Shown here piece after piece: positions 35,401 to 43,623 of a DNA stretch of 64,000 nt. The DNA is from an uncultured Bacteroides sp. (lineage in GTDB: Bacteria; Bacteroidota; Bacteroidia; Bacteroidales; Bacteroidaceae): assembly GCA_902388495.1 (NCBI GenBank), contig CABMPP010000018.1, forward strand, positions 1 to 64,000, read 5' to 3'. The position numbers were made by a program, and so were the translations under genes. The notes beneath the pieces are model-generated. The model did no database searches. It worked only from the letters and a program-made list of their open reading frames with translations, and had not been told where the DNA came from. Positions within the stretch are counted from its first letter, which is position 1. Every line of letters starts with the position of its first letter.

Positions 35401-35872
35401 GAACTTCGATTTGACTATTGTTGCTACGGGGACTTATGGAAATAAGATTGCAGCTGCGGTAGAACAAGGTATGGCCAATCTTGACGGTCCTTTCAATGTA
35501 ATGAAAGAGGTAAAGGACCGGTGGCGCTCACCCGAAAATCCCGGGGCCGGACTGTATGGTAAAACCACAGGAGGTACTTCGCGCGAAAGAGATATTTTCC
35601 ATTCTCGTTTTGTGTACGATGGTAGTAATCTGACCATTAAAAATATTACATTAGGATATACTTTACCATCCAATATTATCAAGTTTGTCAGCAAACTACG
35701 AATATACGCCAGTGTGCAGCAGGCATTTGTATTCAGTAAATACAAATATGGTAATCCTGAGGTCGGGGTAGATTTTGATGGAAACTCACCGGGAGCATTG
35801 TTGCAAGGTATAGATTATTCTACTTATCCGGTGCCGAGAACATTCACATTCGGTTTGAACGTAAACTTCTAA
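32489..35872 (+). CDS. SusC/RagA-type TonB-dependent outer-membrane transporter with STN domain
   Basis: A 1127-residue outer-membrane glycan importer. The signal sequence ends near residue 40 (FCAFSLWAENS). Then come an STN signalling domain (about 47-105), a carboxypeptidase-D-regulatory-like domain (about 130-215), the plug (about 225-340) with the SusC signature around LDEVVVVAYGTQTKRAVTGA, and the barrel ending in Phe (FGLNVNF). The STN domain fits control by the upstream FecR/ECF pair. It is paired with the SusD gene 21 bp downstream. Confidence 0.95.
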   Translation: MKNIPLPDIYCLKNPDVKQLFRIMRISIFLLFFCAFSLWAENSHSQNARVTINRNNVQLESILNEIESQTDYLFIYKEDVDVKIHKSIRVNSKPVAEVLNNLLAGSSIHYKMEGNHIILTRNEALGAQQQQSITGIVTDASGDPLIGVTVMIKGAAQGAVTDIEGKFSLSANVGDVLQFSYIGYIPQEIKLTDAKLLRVVLMEDVKSLDEVVVVAYGTQTKRAVTGAMETLDFDKLADVPVAQFTQKMQGQIAGVQVSQGTGVPGQGINVRIRGAASLSTGSNPLYVVDGFPIVGDINDINPNEIESMTILKDAAATSLYGSRAAFGVVLIQTKGAKAGKTDISLNAYMGVQNVPQKGRPDMMDGTEWAQFKKECYEDLGQSVPSAFQTPSQYGKGHDWYDAMLRSAIIQDYNVSVSTGKDKFTSSFVLGYFNQDGVLLNSDYQRISARANSTYQILPNMKLAFNLAPTYSFENRPSSDGAFFSGGGLLANATLTPPILSYKDEDGTYPVAVTTPGITAFETPNWVRSIQDIVNKREAKRLLANASLQYEPLKGLVLKTSLNGDMGSNYQHNFQPSTAGRGFAAAPSAIAANLYEANNRYWSWLSETTANYSKEIGDHTFEVLLGYTTQRFRSDYSAFSGSNFSDDRIQTIDAALVKNNPTMDIQEWSMISYLSRVNYSYKGRYLIGASIRRDGSSRFGSNNKWGNFPSVSLGWIVSDEAFMSKLKSVSLLKLRGSYGTIGNNNIGNYTHYNTVSGNTNAVFGSTTASGSAVTALGNDDLGWEKTRQLDFGVDLGLFNNRITFTYDYYNKITSNMLYSLPIPQESGFSTLIGNVGKLKFWGHEFSINSHNIVGTFNWNTSFNISFSDNRVLALSDLSDQLVAYSGIVSTISRVGGRIGQFYGMVQEGVYVNQADYDQSPKAVDSQVGTIKFRDVNGDKQITYGDDESGDKAEIGNPLPKFAFGLTNSFAYKNFDLTIVATGTYGNKIAAAVEQGMANLDGPFNVMKEVKDRWRSPENPGAGLYGKTTGGTSRERDIFHSRFVYDGSNLTIKNITLGYTLPSNIIKFVSKLRIYASVQQAFVFSKYKYGNPEVGVDFDGNSPGALLQGIDYSTYPVPRTFTFGLNVNF

Positions 35873-35893
35873 ATTATAAAATAGAATACCATT

Positions 35894-37366
35894 ATGAAAA
35901 ACAATAAATATATGCTGGCGATGCTATTGTCATCGTGTATATTGACTGGATGTCAGAGTGATTTCCTGAATCTGCCATCCGAGACTTCCTTGAGTACGGC
36001 AGTCTATTACAAATCACAGAGTGACTTTGAACAGGCAATCAATGGCGCTTATGCTCCGTTACGCGATTTGTATAACGGTACCTATGGCGCTTGGGCGATG
36101 GGGGAAATGCGCAGCGACAACACTACCTATAAATATAACCCCAATGACCGGGGTACAATAGAGGCTGAATTCGTAAAGAACTTCTTGGATGATGCAACCA
36201 ATGGCGTACCACGTTCCAAATATGTGATTGATTATCGTATTATTTCACGGGTGAATCATCTGTTGGAGCCAATAGATGATGTCAATTTTGACCAGCAGGT
36301 AAAGGATAACATAAAGGGACAAGCTTATTTCCTTCGGGCATTGGCCTATTTTGACCTTGTACAATATTTCGGTAGCGTACCTATGCACTTGAAACCGGCA
36401 AAGACACAAGCTGACACTTCACAACCATTGGCAAGTGTGGAAGATGTGTATAAACAAATTTTAGCAGATGCCGGACAAGCAGCTTCCTTGCTACCTCCTA
36501 AGAGTGAGCAGGAACTTGGAAGGGCTACGCGGGGAGCAGCAAAAACGCTTATAGGCAATGTATATATCGTACTGAAACAATGGGCAGAGGCGGAACAAGT
36601 ACTGAAAGAGGTTACAGGTTATGAACTGATGTCCCGTTATGCTGATGTTTTTGAACTAGCCAATAAAAATGGTTCAGAGTCTATTTTTGAAGTACAATTC
36701 AAGGATGGTAATGAAGGGTTGCATAGTTCGTTTTTCTACACTTTCTTAGTGCAGCCTATCACAGCCGAGGAGACTGAAACTATCACAGGTATTCCTGAAG
36801 TGGCACGTACGGTGGAGGGTTACAACATACCTACACCTGATATTCTGGAAGCTTATGAACCGGGAGATGCACGTAAGGACGCCTCCATAGGTATGCTGAC
36901 TGCTTACGATACACCTTATCCTTATATTAAGAAATATTGCCATTCTCATACTCAGAGTGGAAAAACCGGTGATAATTGGCCGGTTTACCGTTATGCCGAG
37001 GTGTTGCTCTTTATTGCTGAAGCCCTGAACGAGCAGGGTAAGACGGATGAGGCTTTAGAATACTTGAATAAAGTAAGGGCAAGAGCTCTACTGCCTGTAA
37101 GTAGTGCTTCGGGGCAGGCCGAAGTACGAGAAGCCATTATAAATGAGCGCCGTGTGGAGCTGGCTTTTGAGAATAAACGTTGGCTCGACTTGGTACGTAC
37201 CGGAAAAGCAGAACAAGTGATGAAAGCCTATGGTGAGAGGGTAAAGGCCAATCCTATGTCTTACTATTTTCCCGAAGGATTTTCGGTAGCCCCAACTGCA
37301 TTTACAGATATCCGCCTACTATTTCCGTTGCCTGCATCAGAGGCTGCGCTTAGTCCTTATTTTTAG
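35894..37366 (+). CDS. SusD/RagB-type surface glycan-binding lipoprotein
   Basis: A 490-residue lipoprotein (lipobox ILTGC, Cys20). SusD proteins cap the SusC transporter and bind its oligosaccharide. The N-terminal SusD-like region (about 20-220, including KGQAYFLRALAYFDLVQYF) and the C-terminal RagB region (about 300-490, including NERRVELAFENKRWLDLVRT) are both clear. It follows SusC directly; together with the GH78 enzyme they suggest import of rhamnose-containing glycans. Confidence 0.95.
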   Translation: MKNNKYMLAMLLSSCILTGCQSDFLNLPSETSLSTAVYYKSQSDFEQAINGAYAPLRDLYNGTYGAWAMGEMRSDNTTYKYNPNDRGTIEAEFVKNFLDDATNGVPRSKYVIDYRIISRVNHLLEPIDDVNFDQQVKDNIKGQAYFLRALAYFDLVQYFGSVPMHLKPAKTQADTSQPLASVEDVYKQILADAGQAASLLPPKSEQELGRATRGAAKTLIGNVYIVLKQWAEAEQVLKEVTGYELMSRYADVFELANKNGSESIFEVQFKDGNEGLHSSFFYTFLVQPITAEETETITGIPEVARTVEGYNIPTPDILEAYEPGDARKDASIGMLTAYDTPYPYIKKYCHSHTQSGKTGDNWPVYRYAEVLLFIAEALNEQGKTDEALEYLNKVRARALLPVSSASGQAEVREAIINERRVELAFENKRWLDLVRTGKAEQVMKAYGERVKANPMSYYFPEGFSVAPTAFTDIRLLFPLPASEAALSPYF

Positions 37367-37392
37367 TGGATTCTCGTAGAATTTAAATCAGT

Positions 37393-37437
37393 GGAACGGC
37401 ATTATACTATTCTAAAACTAGTTGATATTGCCGTTCC
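37393..37437 (+). terminator. Hairpin after susD
   Basis: GGAACGGCA at 37393 pairs with TGCCGTTCC ending at 37437; the pairing extends into AT-rich bases. No strong T run, so partial read-through into the GH78 gene is possible. Confidence 0.5.
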
Positions 37438-37483
37438 GTAAAATATTTGCTCGTAAACTTGTTTAAAATAAACTATCATATAT

Positions 37484-40400
37484 ATGAAGATTTACAAACT
37501 TCTCATTCTGTTCTTTACAGTATGTATGACATGTCAGGCTAGGTTACAATCTGGTAATGTTTCTTTTTCTGTCAGGAGATTGCAGACGGAATATGCTGTA
37601 ACTCCTTTGGGAATTGATACTGAACTTCCCCGATTCAGTTGGCAAATGGAAGCTCCTTATTTCGAACGGGGACAATGGCAGGCAGCTTATCAAATCACCG
37701 TTTCAGATGAGGAAGGGAAACTTGTGTGGAACAGTGAAAAGACAAAAGGAGGAAACTCTTTGAATATTGAGTATGCTGGTATACCTTTGCAACCTTCTAC
37801 TCGTTATTGGTGGACTGTAAATGTCTGGAATCAGAAAGGTGAACAAGCGTCAGAAAGTTCTTGGTTTGAAACGGGCTTAATGAGTCGCGACCACGCCTAT
37901 CAAGGATGGGATGGTGCGAAATGGATTGGTGGTGGGGATAAGGATATGACCTTATATTCACATTATCTTCCAGTTTTCAGATTAGACTTTTCCCTCAGGT
38001 TAGATAAAGTTTCGAATAGTACCCGTGCAAGTTTTATATATGGGGCTAATGATACTCGTTTAATGGATAGGAACAAGAATTTATATCATCTGGAGAATAA
38101 GAAAAATGAGTCTTACATCAAGGTTGAATTGGACATTGCTCCGTTAGCTTCGGATAAGGAAGCAATACTGAATATTTATAGAGTAGGTTATCACCCGGAT
38201 GATAAGTCGGATACTCCTTATGTGAGCTTTCCTATTCCGCAGAACTTGATTGACAAAGATAATAAGTATGCTTGTCACGTGGTTAAGCTCAGTTCTGAGT
38301 TAGGCTTTACGAAATTCTATATTGATAATTCTAAAAAGGAAGTAGGTTCGGTTAATTTGAATCCATTGGGACAGGGAGGTGATTTCATTGCTTTTCCGGT
38401 AGTAGGGGACATTGGTTTTTTTGTTCCTGCTAAACAAGGGGCTTTTTTTTCAAAAGTGAACATAGTCAATTATAGAACCCCTTCGAATGTGGTATCAACA
38501 GTGAAAGATGGGGAATATCGTGTAGTAAGTGGTACTAACGACTTTTGGGAGATTTTTACTCCAAAAGGAAATTCCTCTCCTATGCTTAGAACAGTTTTTG
38601 CTTCTCCGGATATGGAAATAGCTAAGGCACGTTTATATGTTACTGCCCGTGGTATCTATGAGATATATCTCAATGGACGGCGGGTAGGAAACGATTATTT
38701 TAATCCCGGAGTGACTCAGTATAATAAAACACATTTATATCAAACATTTGATGTTACGGACTATATACATTCAGGTCAAAATGCCATCGGAGCTTTTTTG
38801 GCAGAAGGCTGGTGGAGTGGTGGCGCAACTTTTACAGGAGATAATTGGAACTTTTTTGGTGATCGTCAGTCATTATTAGCTAAATTAGTTATCACCTATA
38901 AGAATGGACAAGAAAAGGTTATTGTTACTGATCCTTCTACCTGGCAGTATTTTAGCAATGGTCCTATTCTTTACGGTAGTTTCTTCCAAGGGGAAGTATA
39001 TGATGCCTTGAAAGATGCGGAAATAGAGGGATGGAGTACTGCTTCATATACTGCAACCAATTGGAAACCGGCAACAGAAGTTGTTTTGGAAGGAAATGTT
39101 AGTACAGCGGGAAATCCGAATATGCCTTGGGTAAATGATTATTCTGATTATAAACTTATGGGACAGTTTGGACAGACAGTCCAGGCTGTTAATGAGTTGA
39201 CGGCACTTTCTGTAGAAGAAGTTCGTCCGGGAGTATATGTTTACGATATGGGGCAAAACATGGTAGGCGTACCTAAAGTCAAGCTGTCGGGAATAAAACC
39301 CGGTACAAGGATTTATCTGCGTTTTGCTGAAGTGAAATATCCTGATTTACCAGAATATGCAGCTAATGTAGGAATGATAATGCTTGAGAATATTCGTGCG
39401 GCTATGGCGCAAGATATTTACATTGCTAGAGGAGGAGAAGAAATAATCTTTCCCCGCTTTACGTATCACGGTTATCGTTTTATAGAAATTACAGGTATTG
39501 ATACTCCTATACCGATAGAAGCGGTGAAAGGGGTGGTACTTAGTTCTATTCATAAGCTCGCCTCACATTACGAAACTTCTAATGCGATGGTGAATAAATT
39601 GTGGGAAAACATCACATGGTCTTCTTTCGGGAACTTCTTGTCTATACCTACTGACTGCCCCCAACGTAACGAACGTTTGGGATGGGCTGGGGATATTTCT
39701 GTATTTTCTCGTACGGCAACTTATTTGGCAGATGTTCCTCAATTTTTGAGAAGATATCTTCAGGCTATGCGTGATGTGCAGCGTAATGACGGATGTTTCC
39801 CCGATATAGCTCCTTTGGGTGGCGGATTTGGTGGCTTGCTATGGGGAAGTGCTGGAATAACAGTACCTTGGGAATGTTATCAGCAGTATGGAGATAAAGT
39901 CTTACTGAATGAACATTATGATGCTATGAAGCAATATATTTCCCATATTCTTGATAAGATGATTGATCAGGAAACTGGTTTACTTGTCCAAAACAGAGCA
40001 TGGGGTGACTTGGGTGACTGGTTAGGATTGGAGGATGAGAAGAATGACAGGTCACTTTTGTGGGAGGCATATTTCATCTACGATTTGGAACTAATGCACA
40101 AAATGGCTGTTGCTTTAGGAAAGGGAAGTGATGCCGAATGGTTCAGAAAGTTGCATGATGAAAGAAAAGCATTCTTCAACAAGATTTATATCCGTCCCAG
40201 TGATAGCAAGACTGTTTTTTCTTCTTTTATTCCCGATAAACAAGGAACTTTGATTGATATTCAGACCTCTTATGTACTTCCACTTGTGTTTGATATTATT
40301 AATAATGAGCAGAAAAGTAAAGTCATAAAGAATCTGATAGAGACAGTAACGAGGAAGAATACGACCGACCGTGGTAAGTTGTGTCCAACCTATTCGTTAA

Positions 40401-40999
40401 TGACAGGTTTTATTGGCACAGCATGGATAAGTAAGGCGCTGTCAGATAATGGATATTCCGATATAGCCTATCATTTGCTGCAACAAACAAGCTATCCTTC
40501 ATGGTTATATTCTGTAGACCAGGGTGCAACTACTATTTGGGAGCGATTGAATTCTTATACACATGTCGATGGATTCGGAGGAAATAACCGTATGAATTCT
40601 TTTAATCATTATTCTTTTGGTGCGGTGGGAAGTTGGATGTATAATTACTCTCTTGGCATACAACGTGATGAGGCTTCACCTGGTTTTAAGCATTTTATCT
40701 TGAAGCCGGAAATAGATTTGACGGGAAAAATGAAATATGCAAAAGGGTATTATGACTCCATGTATGGACGTATCGGGAGTGGCTGGAAGGTGGAAAATGA
40801 AATAGCCTATTATACTTTCAATATTCCGGGTAATACTTCTGCTTTAGTTTGTCTACCGGCTTCGTCTGTAAAAGATATTAAGGAGAGTGGGAAAGACATT
40901 CATAAAAAGCATGAAGGGATTAAATTCATAAGTGAGGATAATGGCACTGTGACATTTGAATTATTGTCCGGTAACTATTTCTTCGAAGTGAAAAGATAA
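37484..40999 (+). CDS. Alpha-L-rhamnosidase, glycoside hydrolase family 78
   Basis: A 1171-residue exported enzyme that removes terminal alpha-L-rhamnose. Visible parts are an N-terminal Fn3-like domain (about 35-130), a beta domain typical of GH78 (ARLYVTARGIYEIYLNGRRV, about 382-401), a six-hairpin catalytic barrel with TDCPQRNERLGWAGD (about 720-734; general acid Glu expected here) and GATTIWERL (about 1013-1021), and a C-terminal beta domain. Residues about 145-350 look like an inserted lectin-type domain, making it longer than most GH78 enzymes. It is the only enzyme gene of this PUL within the window. Confidence 0.92.
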   Translation: MKIYKLLILFFTVCMTCQARLQSGNVSFSVRRLQTEYAVTPLGIDTELPRFSWQMEAPYFERGQWQAAYQITVSDEEGKLVWNSEKTKGGNSLNIEYAGIPLQPSTRYWWTVNVWNQKGEQASESSWFETGLMSRDHAYQGWDGAKWIGGGDKDMTLYSHYLPVFRLDFSLRLDKVSNSTRASFIYGANDTRLMDRNKNLYHLENKKNESYIKVELDIAPLASDKEAILNIYRVGYHPDDKSDTPYVSFPIPQNLIDKDNKYACHVVKLSSELGFTKFYIDNSKKEVGSVNLNPLGQGGDFIAFPVVGDIGFFVPAKQGAFFSKVNIVNYRTPSNVVSTVKDGEYRVVSGTNDFWEIFTPKGNSSPMLRTVFASPDMEIAKARLYVTARGIYEIYLNGRRVGNDYFNPGVTQYNKTHLYQTFDVTDYIHSGQNAIGAFLAEGWWSGGATFTGDNWNFFGDRQSLLAKLVITYKNGQEKVIVTDPSTWQYFSNGPILYGSFFQGEVYDALKDAEIEGWSTASYTATNWKPATEVVLEGNVSTAGNPNMPWVNDYSDYKLMGQFGQTVQAVNELTALSVEEVRPGVYVYDMGQNMVGVPKVKLSGIKPGTRIYLRFAEVKYPDLPEYAANVGMIMLENIRAAMAQDIYIARGGEEIIFPRFTYHGYRFIEITGIDTPIPIEAVKGVVLSSIHKLASHYETSNAMVNKLWENITWSSFGNFLSIPTDCPQRNERLGWAGDISVFSRTATYLADVPQFLRRYLQAMRDVQRNDGCFPDIAPLGGGFGGLLWGSAGITVPWECYQQYGDKVLLNEHYDAMKQYISHILDKMIDQETGLLVQNRAWGDLGDWLGLEDEKNDRSLLWEAYFIYDLELMHKMAVALGKGSDAEWFRKLHDERKAFFNKIYIRPSDSKTVFSSFIPDKQGTLIDIQTSYVLPLVFDIINNEQKSKVIKNLIETVTRKNTTDRGKLCPTYSLMTGFIGTAWISKALSDNGYSDIAYHLLQQTSYPSWLYSVDQGATTIWERLNSYTHVDGFGGNNRMNSFNHYSFGAVGSWMYNYSLGIQRDEASPGFKHFILKPEIDLTGKMKYAKGYYDSMYGRIGSGWKVENEIAYYTFNIPGNTSALVCLPASSVKDIKESGKDIHKKHEGIKFISEDNGTVTFELLSGNYFFEVKR

Positions 41000-41012
41000 G
41001 GAAACGGATATA

Positions 41013-41043
41013 GGAGGCATGTCGGTACTATGAACTTGCCTCC
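41013..41043. terminator. Shared hairpin between convergent GH78 and fur genes
   Basis: GGAGGCA (41013-41019) pairs with TGCCTCC (41037-41043). It lies between the GH78 stop and the fur stop and overlaps the last fur codons. Confidence 0.45.
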
Positions 41044-41459
41044 TTCCCCGCGCACTCCGGACAAATCCCCTTCAACACATAATTGATACTATTCAGCGTA
41101 AACCCTTGCGGCAGCTTTACCACCGGCGTAGGGATATTGGTGAAACAGAACGTCTTGTTGCACTTCTCGCAGTGGAAGTGGGTATGCAGGTCGTTCACTT
41201 CGCAGGAACAACTGTTGCTACATACGGCATACTTGAACGAGCCGGTTCCGTCATCAATGCTATGTATCAGGTGGTGGGAAAGAAATAAAGTAATGGTACG
41301 GAAGATGGTGGACTTGTCTACCGTGTCCAGCATATTCTCCAAGTCCAGCAGAGATACAGACCGGTTGGCCTGCATCATGGCTTGTAACACTAATATACGT
41401 ATGGCTGTGGGTTGTATCTCCCTCTTAGCCAACAGGTCTAAATATTTCTTCTCGTCCAT
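41028..41459 (-). CDS. Fur-family metal-responsive repressor
   Basis: A 143-residue Fur/Zur-type regulator: winged-helix N-terminal domain (about 1-80, including VDKSTIFRTITLFLSHHLIH) and a metal-binding dimerisation domain with HTHFHCEKC (92-100) and a second CPEC near the C-terminus, a four-Cys structural zinc site. It lies 9 bp downstream of a metal-export ATPase gene on the same strand. A perfect 7-1-7 palindrome near the ATPase promoter is its likely operator. Zn-type sensing is plausible but unproven. Confidence 0.9.
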   Translation of the reverse strand: MDEKKYLDLLAKREIQPTAIRILVLQAMMQANRSVSLLDLENMLDTVDKSTIFRTITLFLSHHLIHSIDDGTGSFKYAVCSNSCSCEVNDLHTHFHCEKCNKTFCFTNIPTPVVKLPQGFTLNSINYVLKGICPECAGKEASS

Positions 41460-41468
41460 TTCTTATTC

Positions 41469-43424
41469 CTATTTTATCAGTTTCTGTATGCGTATAGCGT
41501 TTACTATCGCAATGAGGGCAACACCTACGTCGGCAAAGACGGCTTCCCATAAAGTGGCCAGTCCGCCGGCACCCAGGACTAATACAAGCAGTTTTACTCC
41601 GAATGCCAGCGATATGTTCTGCCAGACAATCCGGCGCGTCTGTCGGCCTGCGCGGATGGCGGTGGCTACTTTGGACGGTTGGTCGGTCTGTATCACGACA
41701 TCTGCGGTTTCGATGGCGGCGTCGCTGCCCAGCCCGCCCATGGCGATGCCTACGTGGCTGAGGGCAAGAACCGGGGCGTCATTGATGCCGTCGCCAACAA
41801 AAGCGATCTGATTGCCGGCATCCCGGCGCAGTTCTTCTATGTGCTTCACCTTGCCGTCGGGCAGCAAATCGCCGTAAGCTTGCGTTATACCCAACTTCTT
41901 TGCAAAGTTAGTGACAATGGCTTGTTTATCTCCCGACAGTATCTGAATATTTGTGATATTTAAAGCTTTCAATTCTTCAACCGCCCTGCCGGCATCCTCT
42001 TTCAGCGTATCTGATAGTAACAAATAACCGGCATATTCTGTTCCGATGGCGCAGACAACAATCGTATCGGGAATGGATAACAACTCCTTCGGATATTCCA
42101 CCCGGAACTTGCTCAGCAGACGCGTATTGCCCACCAGGATGCGTGTTCCGTCGATAGAGGTTTCCAGCCCATGACCGGCTATCTCCGTGACTTCCGCCGT
42201 AGGAACCGGTGCTATGTTCCGCTGCCCGGCATAGTTTACTATCGCTTTGGCTATGGGATGGGTACTGTTCCGCTCTACCGAGGCAGCCAGCTGCACCAGC
42301 TTCTCTTCGGATATGCCCGGCTGCGTCTTGCACGATTGCACTTCGAATGTCCCTTGGGTCAGTGTCCCCGTCTTGTCGAATACCACTGTATTGATTCTGG
42401 TAATGGCATCCAGATAGTTCCCTCCTTTGAACAAGACGCCCAAGCGGGATGCCGCACCGATGCCTCCGAAGTACCCCAGCGGAATGCTCACCACCAGCGC
42501 ACACGGGCAAGAGATAACCAGGAATACCAGCGCCCTGTATAGCCAATCATTGAAAGTAAATGCAAACTGCCCATCTATCAATGAATAAAGGAAAGGAAGC
42601 AGCACAATCAGCACTGCCAATCCTGTGACAATCGGCGTATAGATGCGTGCAAACTTGCGGATGAACAACTCTGCCGGAGCTTTCCGCTCGGAGGCATTCT
42701 GCACTAATTCCAGGATTCGCGACAAGGCGCTCTTCTCAAAAGGCCTGCTCACTTCCACCCGCACCACCTTGTCTGTCGCAATCATTCCGGCCAGCACTTC
42801 TTCTCCTTTCCTGATGTTGCGGGGTACGCTTTCGCCTGTCAATGCCGAAGTGTTGAATGCCGCAACTTCGCCCTGCATGATGCCGTCCAGCGGAACCCGT
42901 TCTCCGGTTTTCACTTCGATCGTCTCGCCCACCTGCACCTTTTGCGGAGCTTCTACAATCGCTTCTTTGCCTCTGATAACCGTTGCCGTTTCGGGCCTGA
43001 CGTCCAGCAAGGCACTGATGTTGCGTTTCGCTTTATCCACTGCTTTCTCCTGGAAGAGCTCTCCCAAGGAATAGAAAAGCATGACGGCCACCCCTTCCGG
43101 ATATTCGCCGATGTAGAAGGCACCCAGCGTAGCTATGGACATCAGGGTGAACTCACTGAAAATGTCCTTTTGCGTAATACTTTCCCAGGCTTCCTTCATC
43201 ACCGGCACGCCAACCGGCAGATAAGCCAGCAGATACCACCCCAAGGCTACATATTGCTCCCGGAAGAAAGCAACGTCCATGGCATGCATGCCTATTCCGC
43301 CGAAAAGCAGAACGGCCGACAGTATAATCCTCCAGTAATCTTTCAACGGATTACCGGCCTCTCTTGATCTATTTTCCGTCTGTGCACAGTCGTGAGCACA
43401 GCACTTGCAAGTATGATGTCCCAT
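41469..43424 (-). CDS. Heavy-metal P1B-type ATPase (Zn/Cd/Co class)
   Basis: A 651-residue metal-exporting ATPase. From the chosen start the motifs are the metal-site CPC in ISCPCALV (306-308), DKTGT phosphorylation site (350-354), the HP motif in NSTHPIAKA and GDGINDAPVL near the C-terminus. There is no N-terminal HMA domain; a short Cys/His-rich tail GHHTCKCCAHDC replaces it. An in-frame start at 43457 exists, but the -7 promoter box lies inside that extension, so 43424 is preferred. The gene leads an operon with the fur-type gene. Confidence 0.92.
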   Translation of the reverse strand: MGHHTCKCCAHDCAQTENRSREAGNPLKDYWRIILSAVLLFGGIGMHAMDVAFFREQYVALGWYLLAYLPVGVPVMKEAWESITQKDIFSEFTLMSIATLGAFYIGEYPEGVAVMLFYSLGELFQEKAVDKAKRNISALLDVRPETATVIRGKEAIVEAPQKVQVGETIEVKTGERVPLDGIMQGEVAAFNTSALTGESVPRNIRKGEEVLAGMIATDKVVRVEVSRPFEKSALSRILELVQNASERKAPAELFIRKFARIYTPIVTGLAVLIVLLPFLYSLIDGQFAFTFNDWLYRALVFLVISCPCALVVSIPLGYFGGIGAASRLGVLFKGGNYLDAITRINTVVFDKTGTLTQGTFEVQSCKTQPGISEEKLVQLAASVERNSTHPIAKAIVNYAGQRNIAPVPTAEVTEIAGHGLETSIDGTRILVGNTRLLSKFRVEYPKELLSIPDTIVVCAIGTEYAGYLLLSDTLKEDAGRAVEELKALNITNIQILSGDKQAIVTNFAKKLGITQAYGDLLPDGKVKHIEELRRDAGNQIAFVGDGINDAPVLALSHVGIAMGGLGSDAAIETADVVIQTDQPSKVATAIRAGRQTRRIVWQNISLAFGVKLLVLVLGAGGLATLWEAVFADVGVALIAIVNAIRIQKLIK

Positions 43425-43443
43425 ATTCTCTTTTATTTTGATG

Positions 43444-43451
43444 CAAAGGTA
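43444..43451 (-). promoter_or_regulatory. P-type ATPase promoter, -7 box TACCTTTG (minus strand)
   Basis: Plus-strand CAAAGGTA reads TACCTTTG leftward, 20 bp before the start at 43424. Confidence 0.65.
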
Positions 43452-43463
43452 GCACATAAGGAA

Positions 43464-43478
43464 TGCAACTAAGTTGCA
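43464..43478. promoter_or_regulatory. Candidate Fur/Zur operator (7-1-7 palindrome)
   Basis: TGCAACT-A-AGTTGCA is a perfect 7-1-7 inverted repeat 13 bp upstream of the ATPase -7 box, where a repressor would block RNA polymerase. Fur-family boxes commonly have this 7-1-7 layout, and a Fur-family gene is in the same operon. Confidence 0.7.
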
Positions 43479-43537
43479 AAGGCAAAGCAGGGCCTTAAAT
43501 ATTTCTTTCTTCTGAAAGAGTGCCTTGAGGCGTACTG

Positions 43538-43596
43538 ATGGCAGAAGCCCTGCAGGTATCGGAGTATTGATCCGATGCTTGCAGGGCTTCTGCCAT
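43538..43596 (-). terminator. Long hairpin at the end of the pilin cluster
   Basis: ATGGCAGAAGCCCTGCA (43538) pairs with TGCAGGGCTTCTGCCAT (ending 43596), and ATCGGA/TCCGAT extends the stem. It lies 28 bp past the stop of the last leftward fimbrillin gene. There is no T run. Confidence 0.65.
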
Positions 43597-43623
43597 TCCG
43601 GGGGAGTATGTTTTGCTTTATGC

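Noticed and set aside
41083..41811. 242-residue plus-strand frame across fur and the ATPase 3' end
   Set aside because: It is antisense to two well-supported genes and shows no domain.
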